Shown: piece after piece, positions 13,488 to 22,551 of the stretch | Position numbering within the stretch: the first letter of the stretch is position 1 | How the letters are laid out: the number at the start of each line of letters is the position of its first letter | Position numbers and translations under genes: made by a program | Notes under the pieces: generated by a model | What the model was told of the DNA's origin: nothing | The model's input: only the letters and a program-made list of their open reading frames with translations | Database searches by the model: none | Source: JBEGTT01 sp041179245 | GTDB lineage: Bacteria; Pseudomonadota; Gammaproteobacteria; Burkholderiales; Rhodocyclaceae | NCBI GenBank assembly: GCA_041179245.1 | Contig: JBEGTT010000195.1 | Coordinates: 1 to 33,638, forward strand | Direction: 5' to 3' | Length of the DNA: 33,638 nt

Positions 13488-13502
13488 AAGTACGAGGCGC
13501 GC

Positions 13503-13532
13503 ATTCTACACAACGCCTGCCTTTGACACCAA
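13503..13532 (-). promoter_or_regulatory. tRNA-Lys promoter with GC-rich discriminator
   Basis: On the minus strand a -10 TAGAAT (13503-13508) and a weak -35 TTGGTG (13527-13532) are spaced 18 bases apart. Right after the -10 comes GCGCGCC, a GC-rich discriminator typical of stable-RNA promoters under stringent control. The fit of the -35 is poor. Confidence 0.55.
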
Positions 13533-13560
13533 TTTTTTTGATCCCACAGTTGCACTTAGA

Positions 13561-14499
13561 TCACGCTGTCGCTGTGACCGTATGGTTTAACCAGCGCGTT
13601 AGGCCTTCTGGAATAGTGTCTGTTTCTTCGAAGGTTGCCCATTCCCAAGCATCCTGCTGTTCCAAGAGCGCCCTTGCCAGTTGGTTGTTCAGCGCATGCC
13701 CTGATTTGTGTGCTGTAAATGCTGCCAACAAAGGATGCCCGATCAAATACAAATCACCAATTGCATCTAGGATTTTGTGTTTTACAAACTCATCGGTGTA
13801 ACGCAAGCCATCGGTGTTCAGGACGCGGAATTCATCGAGCACGATGGCATTTTCAAGCCCACCGCCAAGCGCAAGGCCATTTTCGCGCAACCATTCCACT
13901 TCCTGCATAAAACCGAAGGTGCGCGCCCTTGCCACTTCACGTAAATAGGAATGCTTGGCAAAATCCATTTCTGCCTGCTGTGCGGATTTATTGATGGCTG
14001 GATGATTAAAAATAATCGAGAAGGTCAGCTTAAAACCTTCGTATGGCTCAAATTTAGCCCACTTATCACCATCACGAACTTCGATGGGACGCGTAATACG
14101 AATGAAGCGCTTGGGTGCGTTTTGCTCTTCAATCCCCGCCGTCTGGATCAAGAATACAAACGGTGCAGCAGAGCCATCCAGAATAGGCACTTCAGGCGCA
14201 TCCAGATCAATGTACGCGTTATCAATGCCCATGCCAGCCAAAGCCGACATGATGTGCTCAACGGTGCCAACTTTGACTTTTCCGCTCGGGGTATCGCATT
14301 CAAGACACGAACACATGCGGGTGTCGCCAATCCCCAACGCCGACGCAGGAACATCGACAGGCTCCGGCAAATCAATACGGCGGAAAATTATGCCGGTATC
14401 CGGCGCAGCCGGGCGCATCACCATGCTGACCTTGACGCCACCATGCAAACCAACACCTGAGGCGCGGATGAGGGTTTTGAGCGTACGTTGTTTCAGCAT
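13561..14499 (-). CDS. lpxC: UDP-3-O-acyl-N-acetylglucosamine deacetylase
   Basis: 312 residues from ATG 14499, matching the start MLKQRTLK of known LpxC; the open frame reaches a GTG at 14532. The enzyme is the zinc-dependent committed step of lipid A synthesis, removing the N-acetyl group from UDP-3-O-acyl-GlcNAc in the cytosol. Zinc ligands are placed as in Escherichia coli: His82 (VEHIMSALAG), His241 and Asp245 (VKHKILDAIGD); the catalytic His268 is in AHKSGHALNN. It follows ftsZ, from which it is separated by a terminator, so expression depends on readthrough or an unseen promoter. The ribosome site is weak. Confidence 0.97.
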   Translation of the reverse strand: MLKQRTLKTLIRASGVGLHGGVKVSMVMRPAAPDTGIIFRRIDLPEPVDVPASALGIGDTRMCSCLECDTPSGKVKVGTVEHIMSALAGMGIDNAYIDLDAPEVPILDGSAAPFVFLIQTAGIEEQNAPKRFIRITRPIEVRDGDKWAKFEPYEGFKLTFSIIFNHPAINKSAQQAEMDFAKHSYLREVARARTFGFMQEVEWLRENGLALGGGLENAIVLDEFRVLNTDGLRYTDEFVKHKILDAIGDLYLIGHPLLAAFTAHKSGHALNNQLARALLEQQDAWEWATFEETDTIPEGLTRWLNHTVTATA

Positions 14500-14534
14500 G
14501 GTATCAATTGGACTTTGTAAAAAATGAGGCACCT

Positions 14535-14580
14535 AAAAAAACAGCAGGGATGGGCATATTTTACTATGCAGCCATCCCTG
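14535..14580 (-). terminator. Terminator between ftsZ and lpxC
   Basis: On the minus strand CAGGGATGG (complement of 14572-14580) pairs with CCATCCCTG (complement of 14545-14553), with an inner ATGC-GCAT pairing, and is followed by CTGTTTTTTT. The T-run lies only about 35 bases before the lpxC start. It is a strong intrinsic terminator, either ending the dcw transcript or attenuating lpxC. Confidence 0.85.
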
Positions 14581-14660
14581 GAATCAGCGGAAGATTTTGA
14601 GTAATGCGAGTGAATCAGGACAAATTTTCAGTGGGTATTTTGTCCCAAATCACCTGTTTA

Positions 14661-15827
14661 TTAATCTGCCTGACGACGAAGGAAGGCTGGAATTTCCAGC
14701 TGATCCATTCCGCTGCTAGCTAAACTTTGCGCAGAAACAACGCTACCCCGACGACGCGTTACAGCGGGGGTATCCATCGCATCATAATCAGCGATTGTCG
14801 GTGCTAAACCACCACCATAAGTACCTGTTGCCTTCGCCTCAACCACCTCAGGTGTAGAGATCACTTTGAAGGCTTGGCGTTGATTCCCAAGCCCTGTGGC
14901 CACAACGGTTACGCGAAGTTGGTCACCCATGCTTTCGTCGTACACCGAACCCATGATGATATGCGCGTCATCAGCGGCATAACCACGAATAGCATTCATC
15001 ACTTCATGAACTTCCTTCATCTTTAGGCCAGCGCGCTTGGCGGTGATGTTCACCAGAATACCCTTGGCATTCGATAGGTTAACGCCTTCCAGCAGCGGAG
15101 AAGCCACAGCTTGTTTTGCCGCTGATTCAGCACGACCTTCGCCAGTCGCAGAACCAGAACCCATCATGGCCCGACCCACTTCACCCATCACAGTGCGGAC
15201 GTCTTCAAAGTCGACGTTGATGATGCCTGGGTTTGTAATAATTTCAGCAATACCGCCAACGGCATTTTTCAGCACATCGTCAGCTGCGCGCATGCAATCG
15301 TCGAACTCGGCGTCGTCGCCCAGTACGTCCAGCAGCTTGTCATTCAGCACCACAATCAACGAATCAACATGCTTGGAAAATTCCGCAATACCGGCTTCAG
15401 CGTTTTTCATCCGCTTGCCACCTTCCATGGTGAATGGCTTAGTCACCACACCCACCGTCAGAATTCCCAACTCACGAGCCACTTCAGCCACAACAGGCGC
15501 TGCACCTGTCCCGGTGCCGCCACCCATACCCGCCGTAATGAAGGCCATATTGGCACCTTCAAGCACCGCGCGAATTTCGTCACGGTAGGCGTCAGCTGCC
15601 TGACGACCCACTTCAGGCTTACCACCGGCCCCGAGTTTGCCCAGCGCCAGCTTAACCGTGGCCTGACTGCGGTTAAGGGCTTGCGAATCGGTGTTCGCCG
15701 TAATGAATTCAACGCCCTGCACACCAGCGCGGATCATGTGTTCGACGGCATTACCGCCGGCACCACCCACCCCAATCACCTTAATGACGGTGTCGTTGTC
15801 TTCATTGTCAATAATTTCGATATTCAT
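14661..15827 (-). CDS. ftsZ: Cell division protein FtsZ
   Basis: 388 residues from ATG 15827, chosen because of the strong GCGGAGGAAGC ribosome site; the open frame runs 22 codons further up. FtsZ is the tubulin-like GTPase that forms the division ring. The GTP-binding signature GGGTGTG is at 102-108, and the T7 synergy loop with catalytic acids is in NVDFEDVRTVM. The linker is short, and the C-terminal peptide IPAFLRRQAD, which binds FtsA and other partners, is of the betaproteobacterial type. It is the last gene before a terminator and lies 44 bases after ftsA. Confidence 0.98.
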   Translation of the reverse strand: MNIEIIDNEDNDTVIKVIGVGGAGGNAVEHMIRAGVQGVEFITANTDSQALNRSQATVKLALGKLGAGGKPEVGRQAADAYRDEIRAVLEGANMAFITAGMGGGTGTGAAPVVAEVARELGILTVGVVTKPFTMEGGKRMKNAEAGIAEFSKHVDSLIVVLNDKLLDVLGDDAEFDDCMRAADDVLKNAVGGIAEIITNPGIINVDFEDVRTVMGEVGRAMMGSGSATGEGRAESAAKQAVASPLLEGVNLSNAKGILVNITAKRAGLKMKEVHEVMNAIRGYAADDAHIIMGSVYDESMGDQLRVTVVATGLGNQRQAFKVISTPEVVEAKATGTYGGGLAPTIADYDAMDTPAVTRRRGSVVSAQSLASSGMDQLEIPAFLRRQAD

Positions 15828-15871
15828 GCTTCCTCCGCTGTTAAAACGTACTACCCACTGATGACTGAAAC

Positions 15872-17101
15872 TTAAAAATTCTTGGCAAACCAAGCTGCCA
15901 TTGCCGAAAAAATATCTTTGCTTGACCGTTTTTCATCCACGGTCTGTCCACGCTTACGTTGCGCCATCGCCTCAACCAGCAAACCAAAGGCGGTGGAATA
16001 ACGTGGGTTCTGAACCACGTCAGACAACCCCCCGGTATATTTAGGCGAACCCAGCCGCACCGGCATATGGAAAATTTCTTCACCTAACTCAACCATGCCC
16101 GGCATCGCCGTTGCGCCCCCGGTCAACACCACCCCGGATGACAAAACGTCTTCGAATCCAGCACGGCGCAATTCTTTCAGCGCCAAATCAAAAATTTCTT
16201 CAACACGCGGTTGAATCACATCAGCCAACGCACGCCGTGACAGCGTGCGGCTTGGGCGATCATCAACCCCTGCCACTTCCAGCCGTTCTTCGGGGTCGGC
16301 TAACTGAGAAAGCGCCGAACCATGATTAATCTTAATTTCTTCTGCTTCTCGCGTCGGGGTACGCAGGGCGAGGGCAATGTCATTGGTTATCTGGTCGCCG
16401 GCAATCGGGATCACCGCCGTATGACGAATAGCGCCTTGTGTCCAGACCGCCAGGTCGGTCGTCCCGCCACCAATATCAATCAGGCAAACGCCCAAATCTT
16501 TTTCATCTTCTGACAACACGGCATATGAAGATGCCAGCGGCTGCAACACCAAATCCGTTACTTCCAAACCACAACGGCGAACGCACTTAACAATATTTTG
16601 TGCGGCAGAAACAGCGCCGGTCACGATGTGCACTTTCACTTCCAAACGCAGGCCGCTCATCCCGATCGGTTCGCGAATTCCATCCGCCCCATCAATCAGA
16701 AACTCTTGCGTCAGGATGTGCAGAATTTCTTGTTCCGCTGGAATAGAGACTGCACGCGCAATCTCAATCACCCGATCTACGTCGTTAGTCGTCACTTCCT
16801 TATCTTTAATCGCCACCATTCCGGTCGAGTTGAAGCTACGGATATGACTACCGGCAATGCCCGTATAAATATCGTGCACCTTGCAATCCGCCATCAACTC
16901 AACTTCCTGGATAACGCGGGAAATAGCCTGAACGGTCTCTTCAATATTGACGACCATTCCCTTTTTCAGGCCTTTCGAATCCTGCGTTCCCATGCCAATA
17001 ACCTTCAGACTCCCATCTGGCGTCATTTCGGCGACGAGCGCGACGATCTTGGAAGTCCCAATATCCAGACCGACGATCAAATCTTTACTGTCTTTACTCA
17101 T
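15872..17101 (-). CDS. ftsA: Cell division protein FtsA
   Basis: 409 residues, the usual length. FtsA is the actin-like protein that anchors FtsZ to the inner membrane. The phosphate-1 loop GLDIGTSKIVALV is at about 11-23, the second phosphate motif DIGGGTTDLAVW at about 205-216, and the adenosine motif LTGGATAMPG follows. The C-terminus (SAMAAWFAKNF) is a short amphipathic membrane-targeting helix. It sits between ftsQ (14-base gap) and ftsZ (44-base gap) in one transcript. Confidence 0.97.
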   Translation of the reverse strand: MSKDSKDLIVGLDIGTSKIVALVAEMTPDGSLKVIGMGTQDSKGLKKGMVVNIEETVQAISRVIQEVELMADCKVHDIYTGIAGSHIRSFNSTGMVAIKDKEVTTNDVDRVIEIARAVSIPAEQEILHILTQEFLIDGADGIREPIGMSGLRLEVKVHIVTGAVSAAQNIVKCVRRCGLEVTDLVLQPLASSYAVLSEDEKDLGVCLIDIGGGTTDLAVWTQGAIRHTAVIPIAGDQITNDIALALRTPTREAEEIKINHGSALSQLADPEERLEVAGVDDRPSRTLSRRALADVIQPRVEEIFDLALKELRRAGFEDVLSSGVVLTGGATAMPGMVELGEEIFHMPVRLGSPKYTGGLSDVVQNPRYSTAFGLLVEAMAQRKRGQTVDEKRSSKDIFSAMAAWFAKNF

Positions 17102-17115
17102 TCCTAACCTCTAGT

Positions 17116-17856
17116 TCAGGGACGCAAACCCGCTGCCGACATTCGTATAGCCACCCCATTGGGGTAACGCATATCAACTGCCAAGGGCCGTGGCTCCCGG
17201 CGAGCTATCACATTCGGGTAAATTTGCGTAAATGCTTGCAATCTTTGTGCCACCGGCACTTTTGGCTGTTCTCGACCTAAATAAATCTGTAATCCATCGG
17301 CCAGCTTGATTTGCCACGCAAGCCGTTGAGACAGCATCACTTGGCGAGGCTCCAGTCCCAGCGGGGCTAAGGCTTCCTGCGCCTGCTGATACAAGGAAAT
17401 TACTTGTGGCGCAGTCCTTGGTGGGCCAAACAACATCGGCAACGCTTTGCCTTCGTCTTCGGCAATATTCGCCACAAATACCTCGCCAAAACCATTCACC
17501 AATTCGCCACGGCCTTCACCCCAGCGAGCGGCCGCTTTTTGCTCTTCCAAACGGACCTCCAACTTTGCCGGCCAATGACGTCGGACATCGGCCCTACGCA
17601 CCCACGGCAATTTTTCCAGTTCAGCACGCACGACATCCAGATTCAGGGTTAGGAAATTCCCGCCCAAGATGCCATCCAGCGCATCTTCAACTTCGGCGGC
17701 TTGCACATGGGCCAGCGATGTTTTTAGTACCACCTGCCGCACCGGTGAAACGGATACCCGCATCACCCCAACCACACACACAGCCAAGATGGCACTACCG
17801 GCTAGCAAGTAGAGCGCATCAGCGATGGCATTAAGAAGGTTGGGTCGGTTCCACAT
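17116..17856 (-). CDS. ftsQ: Cell division protein FtsQ
   Basis: 246 residues: a short cytoplasmic start, one membrane helix at about 12-34, a periplasmic POTRA domain (about 38-107, with VLKTSLAHVQAAEVEDAL and LPWVRRADVRRHWP) and the FtsQ beta domain. FtsQ links early and late division proteins through its FtsL-FtsB binding. The POTRA turn motif WVRRADVRRHWP is typical. It follows ddlB by 17 bases. Sequence conservation in FtsQ is low, but gene order makes the call secure. Confidence 0.95.
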   Translation of the reverse strand: MWNRPNLLNAIADALYLLAGSAILAVCVVGVMRVSVSPVRQVVLKTSLAHVQAAEVEDALDGILGGNFLTLNLDVVRAELEKLPWVRRADVRRHWPAKLEVRLEEQKAAARWGEGRGELVNGFGEVFVANIAEDEGKALPMLFGPPRTAPQVISLYQQAQEALAPLGLEPRQVMLSQRLAWQIKLADGLQIYLGREQPKVPVAQRLQAFTQIYPNVIARREPRPLAVDMRYPNGVAIRMSAAGLRP

Positions 17857-17873
17857 AACCGTTTATCTGCCGA

Positions 17874-18782
17874 TCAATCCAGCGCAGCCAGAGACAAGAC
17901 CTTGAGCACTAAGGCGGTGTAATCCATCCCAGACACCCGCGCCGCCATCGGCACCAAGGAGTGGTCAGTCATTCCCGGCGCCGTATTAGCCTCTAGGAAA
18001 TAATGCTGCCCGGCCTCATCCATTAAGAAATCCACCCGCCCCCAACCACGCCCACCCAACACCCGAAAAGCTTCCAACGCCTGTTGGCGAATCAGCGCCT
18101 CTTGCGCTGCCGACAAACCACAAGGACAGCGGTACTGCGTGTCATCGCGTAGATATTTAGCTTCGTAGTCGTAAAACTCGGTAGCTGGCTCAATCTTGAT
18201 AATCGGTAACGCTTCATCTCCCACCACAGCAACGGTGTATTCCCCACCGGCAATCGCTTTTTCAGCCATCACCAAATCATCATGCTGCACGGACTCTTCA
18301 AACGCGGGCAACAGTTCGCCCTCGTTGTGCACCTTGTGAACACCAATCGAAGACCCTTCGCGGGCGGGCTTAACAAACATCGGCAAACCCAGCTTGGGTA
18401 TCGCCTGAACCAAGTTATCCGCCTTCAACATCAGATAATCCGGAACGGGCAGCCCCGCCGCTTGCCACAACAACTTGGTGCGGAATTTATCCATTGCCAC
18501 AGAGGAAGCCAGCACTCCGGGGCCGGTGTAGGGAATACCCAGCAACTCCAGCGCACCTTGAAGCGTGCCATCTTCACCGTGACGGCCATGTAATGCGATA
18601 AATGCCCGGTCAAATCCCTTGAGTTCTAGGACACTACGTTCAGCCGGGTCAAATCCCTGAGCATCCACGCCCGCCGACAGCAAAGCCGCCAACACTCGCC
18701 CACCGCTGTTCAGAGACACCTCCCGCTCAGCCGATGTTCCACCGAACAACACAGCGACTTTTCCGAAGTTCATTTGCGTCAT
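17874..18782 (-). CDS. ddlB: D-alanine--D-alanine ligase
   Basis: 302 residues, ATP-grasp fold. Ddl joins two D-alanines for the end of the peptidoglycan stem peptide. Key segments: LFGGTSAEREVSLNSG at the N-terminus, HGRHGEDGTLQGALELLGIP, FVKPAREGSSIGVHKV (ATP loop), and LEANTAPGMTDHSL near the metal and substrate site. The Tyr of the omega-loop region (PCG) is consistent with a ligase for D-Ala-D-Ala, with no sign of a D-lactate variant. It is separated from murC by an unusual palindromic element. Confidence 0.97.
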   Translation of the reverse strand: MTQMNFGKVAVLFGGTSAEREVSLNSGGRVLAALLSAGVDAQGFDPAERSVLELKGFDRAFIALHGRHGEDGTLQGALELLGIPYTGPGVLASSVAMDKFRTKLLWQAAGLPVPDYLMLKADNLVQAIPKLGLPMFVKPAREGSSIGVHKVHNEGELLPAFEESVQHDDLVMAEKAIAGGEYTVAVVGDEALPIIKIEPATEFYDYEAKYLRDDTQYRCPCGLSAAQEALIRQQALEAFRVLGGRGWGRVDFLMDEAGQHYFLEANTAPGMTDHSLVPMAARVSGMDYTALVLKVLSLAALD

Positions 18783-18804
18783 TTCCTTATTAGCCTCTCA
18801 CCGC

Positions 18805-18913
18805 TGCAGGGTTGAGTGACGGGATGTTCGGGCGGTCTGCGAGGACTGTTTGAGGGGCAAAGCCCCGAGTTCCGCAGCAGAGCCGAACAAATATCTCGTC
18901 ACTCAACCCTGCA
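18805..18913. repeat. Long palindromic element between murC and ddlB
   Basis: A perfect 17-bp inverted repeat (18805-18821 and 18897-18913) closes a 109-base element. Inside, GTTCGG (18826-18831) pairs with CCGAAC (18883-18888), and a top hairpin GGGGC-AAA-GCCCC lies near 18854-18866. The right arm overlaps the last codons of murC. No T-run follows, so it is not a normal terminator. The form is that of a dispersed palindromic repeat or a small non-autonomous element. Its copy number in the genome cannot be seen here. Confidence 0.7.
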
Positions 18914-20294
18914 CCACCAACTTACTAGGCACGCCACCGATGGAACCCGCACCCATCGTCAGCACCACATCACCATCCTGAACCAGCGTCTGAATAGCGC
19001 TCACCATCTGACCAATTTCTTCCACAAAAACAGGCTCCACCTTGCCACTAACCCGTAGCGCTCGTGCCAAAGCACGACTATCCGCTGCCACAATGGGGGA
19101 CTCTCCTGCAGCGTAAACCTCAGCCAACAACAAGGCATCCACCGTACCCAACACCCGAACAAAATCTTCAAAGCAGTCACGCGTCCGGGTGAACCGATGA
19201 GGTTGGAAAGCCAGCACTAGTCGCCGATCAGGGAAGGCCCCTCTTGCGGCAGCAATCGTTGCCGCCATTTCCACCGGGTGATGACCATAATCATCAATCA
19301 GCGTAAAGCTCCCGCCAGCAGCCAGTGGTACTTCGCCATAACGCTGGAAGCGTCGGCCAACACCCTTGAAATCGGCCAAGGCTTTAACAATAGCGCCATC
19401 TTCAACCTGCACTTCCGTTGCTACAGCAATGGCTGCCAGCGCGTTTAACACGTTATGCATACCAGGCAAATTGAGGGTAATGGGTAAGCGACTTACCGAG
19501 CCATTGATCCGTACCGCGTCAAAATGCATCCGGCCATTGTCGGCCCGGATATTTTCAGCCCGGAAATTAGCCCCTTCACTAATGCCATAACGCAGTACCT
19601 GCTTGGATATTTGCGGCAAGATTTCGCGCACATTCGGATCGTCTTCGCACACCACGGCAACCCCGTAAAACGGCAAGCGGTGCAGGAACTCCACAAAAGT
19701 CTGCTTCAGGCGACCAAAATCGTGGCCATAGGTTTCCATATGATCCGCGTCGATATTGGTCACCACCGAAATTACTGGATTCAGGTAGAGGAATGAAGCA
19801 TCCGATTCGTCCGCCTCTGCCACTAAAAAATCCCCCGAACCCATCCGCGCATTGGCTCCCGCCGCATTCAAGCGTCCACCGATCACAAAGGTAGGATCAA
19901 ATCCCCCTTCAGCCAGAATGCTGGTGACTAGGCTAGTAGTGGTGGTTTTTCCATGGGTACCCGCAATGGCAATCCCCTGCTTTAGCCGCATCAGTTCAGC
20001 CAGCATCTGAGCGCGAGGGACAACCGGAATCATCGCTTCTTTGGCCGCGACCACTTCCGGGTTATCACCTTTAACCGCCGTTGACACCACCACTGCATTA
20101 GCGCCCGCGATATTCGCAGCCGCATGGCCCAACATCACCTTAATACCCTGTGCTTCCAAGCGAGTCGTTGTGGCACTTGCAGCCAAATCAGAACCACTAA
20201 CGGTGTAGCCCAAATTCGCCAATACTTCGGCAATTCCGCTCATACCAGAACCACCGATGCCAACGAAGTGAATATGTTTTACCTTGTGTTTCAT
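18903..20294 (-). CDS. murC: UDP-N-acetylmuramate--L-alanine ligase
   Basis: 463 residues, Mur ligase fold. MurC adds L-Ala to UDP-MurNAc in the cytosol. N-terminal dinucleotide-type loop FVGIGGSGMSGIAEVL, ATP loop GTHGKTT at 112-118 and the DDYGHHPVE motif are present. Start overlaps the murG stop by four bases (ATGA). The last codons form the right arm of the palindromic element, so the C-terminal end (VVQG) may have been set by that insertion. The catalytic parts are unaffected. Confidence 0.97.
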   Translation of the reverse strand: MKHKVKHIHFVGIGGSGMSGIAEVLANLGYTVSGSDLAASATTTRLEAQGIKVMLGHAAANIAGANAVVVSTAVKGDNPEVVAAKEAMIPVVPRAQMLAELMRLKQGIAIAGTHGKTTTTSLVTSILAEGGFDPTFVIGGRLNAAGANARMGSGDFLVAEADESDASFLYLNPVISVVTNIDADHMETYGHDFGRLKQTFVEFLHRLPFYGVAVVCEDDPNVREILPQISKQVLRYGISEGANFRAENIRADNGRMHFDAVRINGSVSRLPITLNLPGMHNVLNALAAIAVATEVQVEDGAIVKALADFKGVGRRFQRYGEVPLAAGGSFTLIDDYGHHPVEMAATIAAARGAFPDRRLVLAFQPHRFTRTRDCFEDFVRVLGTVDALLLAEVYAAGESPIVAADSRALARALRVSGKVEPVFVEEIGQMVSAIQTLVQDGDVVLTMGAGSIGGVPSKLVVQG

Positions 20295-21373
20295 GGAGTT
20301 ATCTCTTGCTCAATCATGTCTGCTACAGCGGAACTGGCATTTGGCTTCCCACAACCGAGGGCCTTTTGCGCCATCGTTTTCCAGACTTCACGCGGGGTTG
20401 CCAGCAGTTCCGCCACCTTTTCAGGTGTCAGCAACCCTTGGGCCAGCCGAATAGCCGCGCCTTGCTCCGACAGAAAACCTGCATTCACCGTCTGGTGGTC
20501 ATCTACTGCATGTGGGTACGGCACCAGAATACTGGCCACACCTGCTGCGGCAAGCTCAGCCACGGTCAGCGCCCCAGCCCGGCAAATCACCAGATCAGCC
20601 CATGCGTAAGCCTCAGCCATATCCGTAATAAACGCCTCGCACCGAGCTTCAACCCCCGCTGCCAGATAGTTTTCCCGTAGCTGGGCAATCTGCTTTTCGC
20701 CCGCCTGATGCAAAATTTCTGGGCGTTTTTCTTCTGGTAGTAAAGCGACCCCTAAAGGAATCTGCTGATTCAAAATCTGAGCACCTAAACTTCCACCGAC
20801 CACCAGCAGGCGCAAGGGCACATCGTCGCGCTCAGTAGCGGCAAATTGTGCCGAGCGGGTTGCGGGTTCTGGCAAAGCGGCAATATCCGCCCGCACTGGA
20901 TTGCCAACCCAAGTGGCTTTCGGCAACACATTAGGAAAACCACTGAGCGTACGTTTAGCCAATGTAGACAACACACGATTCGCTAGCCCTGCGACTGCAT
21001 TTTGCTCATGAATCACCAGCGGAATACCCGCTAACGTTGCCATCACCCCGCCAGGGAACGTGATGTACCCCCCCATACCCAGCACCACATCGGGCTTGAT
21101 GGTTTTCAGCGCCTTGCCAGCCTGCCAAAAAGCTTTCATCAGGTTTAGCGGCAGGGCAAATTTGCGCAACAACCCCTTCCCGCGCAGTGCGGCAAACTTC
21201 ACCCAGACCATTTCAATGCCGTGCTGTGGAACTAGGCGGGCTTCCATTCCTTCCGGGTTACCCAACCACACCACCCGCCAACCCCGCGATTGCAGTTCTT
21301 TGGCGACAGCCAGCGCTGGAAAAATGTGGCCGCCCGTACCACCAGCCATAACGAGGAGAATTTTCTGTGCCAT
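20291..21373 (-). CDS. murG: UDP-GlcNAc transferase MurG (lipid II synthesis)
   Basis: 360 residues, GT-B glycosyltransferase at the inner face of the membrane. It transfers GlcNAc from UDP-GlcNAc to lipid I, giving lipid II. The first G loop GGTGGHIFP is at 11-19. The later VVGGSLGA and CRAGALTVAELAAAG segments bind the nucleotide sugar. Its start overlaps the ftsW stop by one base (TGATG) and its end overlaps murC by four bases, so it is tightly coupled. Confidence 0.97.
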   Translation of the reverse strand: MAQKILLVMAGGTGGHIFPALAVAKELQSRGWRVVWLGNPEGMEARLVPQHGIEMVWVKFAALRGKGLLRKFALPLNLMKAFWQAGKALKTIKPDVVLGMGGYITFPGGVMATLAGIPLVIHEQNAVAGLANRVLSTLAKRTLSGFPNVLPKATWVGNPVRADIAALPEPATRSAQFAATERDDVPLRLLVVGGSLGAQILNQQIPLGVALLPEEKRPEILHQAGEKQIAQLRENYLAAGVEARCEAFITDMAEAYAWADLVICRAGALTVAELAAAGVASILVPYPHAVDDHQTVNAGFLSEQGAAIRLAQGLLTPEKVAELLATPREVWKTMAQKALGCGKPNASSAVADMIEQEITP

Positions 21374-22551
21374 CAGAGCTTACCTCCCCGCATCAACTGG
21401 CGATTTTCCCAATCCACACGCAGCAAAATCCCCAGTGCGACGCAGTTGGCTACGATCCCAGAGCCGCCAAAACTCATCAGCGGAAGGGTCAGCCCCTTGG
21501 TGGGCAGCAACCCCACATTCACGCCCATATTGATGAAGCTTTGAATGCCGATCCAGATGCCAATCCCCATCGCCACCAATCCGGGATAAATACGCTGAAG
21601 TAATACCGCTTGACGGCCAATCGCGAATGCGCGCTGAACCAACAAGGCAAACAGCCCCACGACAGCCAATACGCCGGCAAAACCGAGTTCTTCGCCAATC
21701 ACCGCCAGTAGGAAGTCGGTATGCGCTTCCGGCAAATAAAATAGCTTTTCGACGCTGGCTCCCAGCCCAACGCCAAAAAACTCACCGCGCCCAAAAGCAA
21801 TCAGCGAGTGTGACAACTGATAACCCCGTCCATAAGCATCTGCCCAAGGGTCCATAAAACCGAAGATACGATCTCGCCGGTACGGCGAAACAATAATTAG
21901 TACGGCAAATGCCGCCACCAACACGACAAACAAAATAGCAAATAGCCGCGCTTTCATGCCCCCTAAAAACAGGATGCCAAAGGCGATCGAGGTAATCACC
22001 ACAAAAGCCCCAAAATCCGGCTCTTTTAATAACAGTCCGCCCACCAACACCATCGCCCCAGCCATCGGCAAAAAAGCTTTTTTCAGGTTGTGCATGTCCT
22101 TCATTTTGCGGAAGGTGTAATCCGCCGCATACAGAACGGCGAAGAGCTTCATCAACTCTGACGGCTGTAGGTTAATCACCAACAAAGGCAGCCACCGACG
22201 AGCGCCATTAACGTCACGCCCTACGCCCGGAATCAGCACGACAATCAGCAGCACCACACCCAGCAGGAAAAGGTGGGGAGCGTATTTCTCCCACAAGGTC
22301 AGCGGTATCTGGAAAACGATGGCCCCCGCGACCAGCGCAACGGCCAGAAAAATGGTGTGGCGCCACAGAAAATATCCGGGCTGATACCCCAGAATTCGGT
22401 TGCCTTCAGCAAAAGCGATCGACGCTGAGTACACCATCACCAACCCAACCAACAGCAGCGCCAAACCACTCCACAACAACATCAGATCAATTTCTGCCTG
22501 TGATCGACGAGGGTCTCCGGCCTGGCTGAGTGCATCACGAATAAATTTCAT
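21373..22551 (-). CDS. ftsW: Septal peptidoglycan polymerase FtsW
   Basis: 392 residues with about ten membrane helices, the SEDS fold. FtsW polymerises lipid II glycan at the septum together with FtsI. Typical features: an N-terminal tail with MVYSASIAFAE in the first helix region, a RRWLPLLVINLQPSE segment carrying the conserved periplasmic loop, a putative catalytic Asp region, and the late motif GLLPTKGLTLPLMSFGGSG. It overlaps murD by four bases and murG by one base. Confidence 0.96.
   Translation of the reverse strand: MKFIRDALSQAGDPRRSQAEIDLMLLWSGLALLLVGLVMVYSASIAFAEGNRILGYQPGYFLWRHTIFLAVALVAGAIVFQIPLTLWEKYAPHLFLLGVVLLIVVLIPGVGRDVNGARRWLPLLVINLQPSELMKLFAVLYAADYTFRKMKDMHNLKKAFLPMAGAMVLVGGLLLKEPDFGAFVVITSIAFGILFLGGMKARLFAILFVVLVAAFAVLIIVSPYRRDRIFGFMDPWADAYGRGYQLSHSLIAFGRGEFFGVGLGASVEKLFYLPEAHTDFLLAVIGEELGFAGVLAVVGLFALLVQRAFAIGRQAVLLQRIYPGLVAMGIGIWIGIQSFINMGVNVGLLPTKGLTLPLMSFGGSGIVANCVALGILLRVDWENRQLMRGGKL

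Noticed and set aside
18783..18902. Absence of murB between murC and ddlB as evidence of a deletion
   Set aside because: As I recall, dcw clusters of several betaproteobacteria (for example Neisseria) also lack murB, so its absence is normal and need not be tied to the palindromic element.
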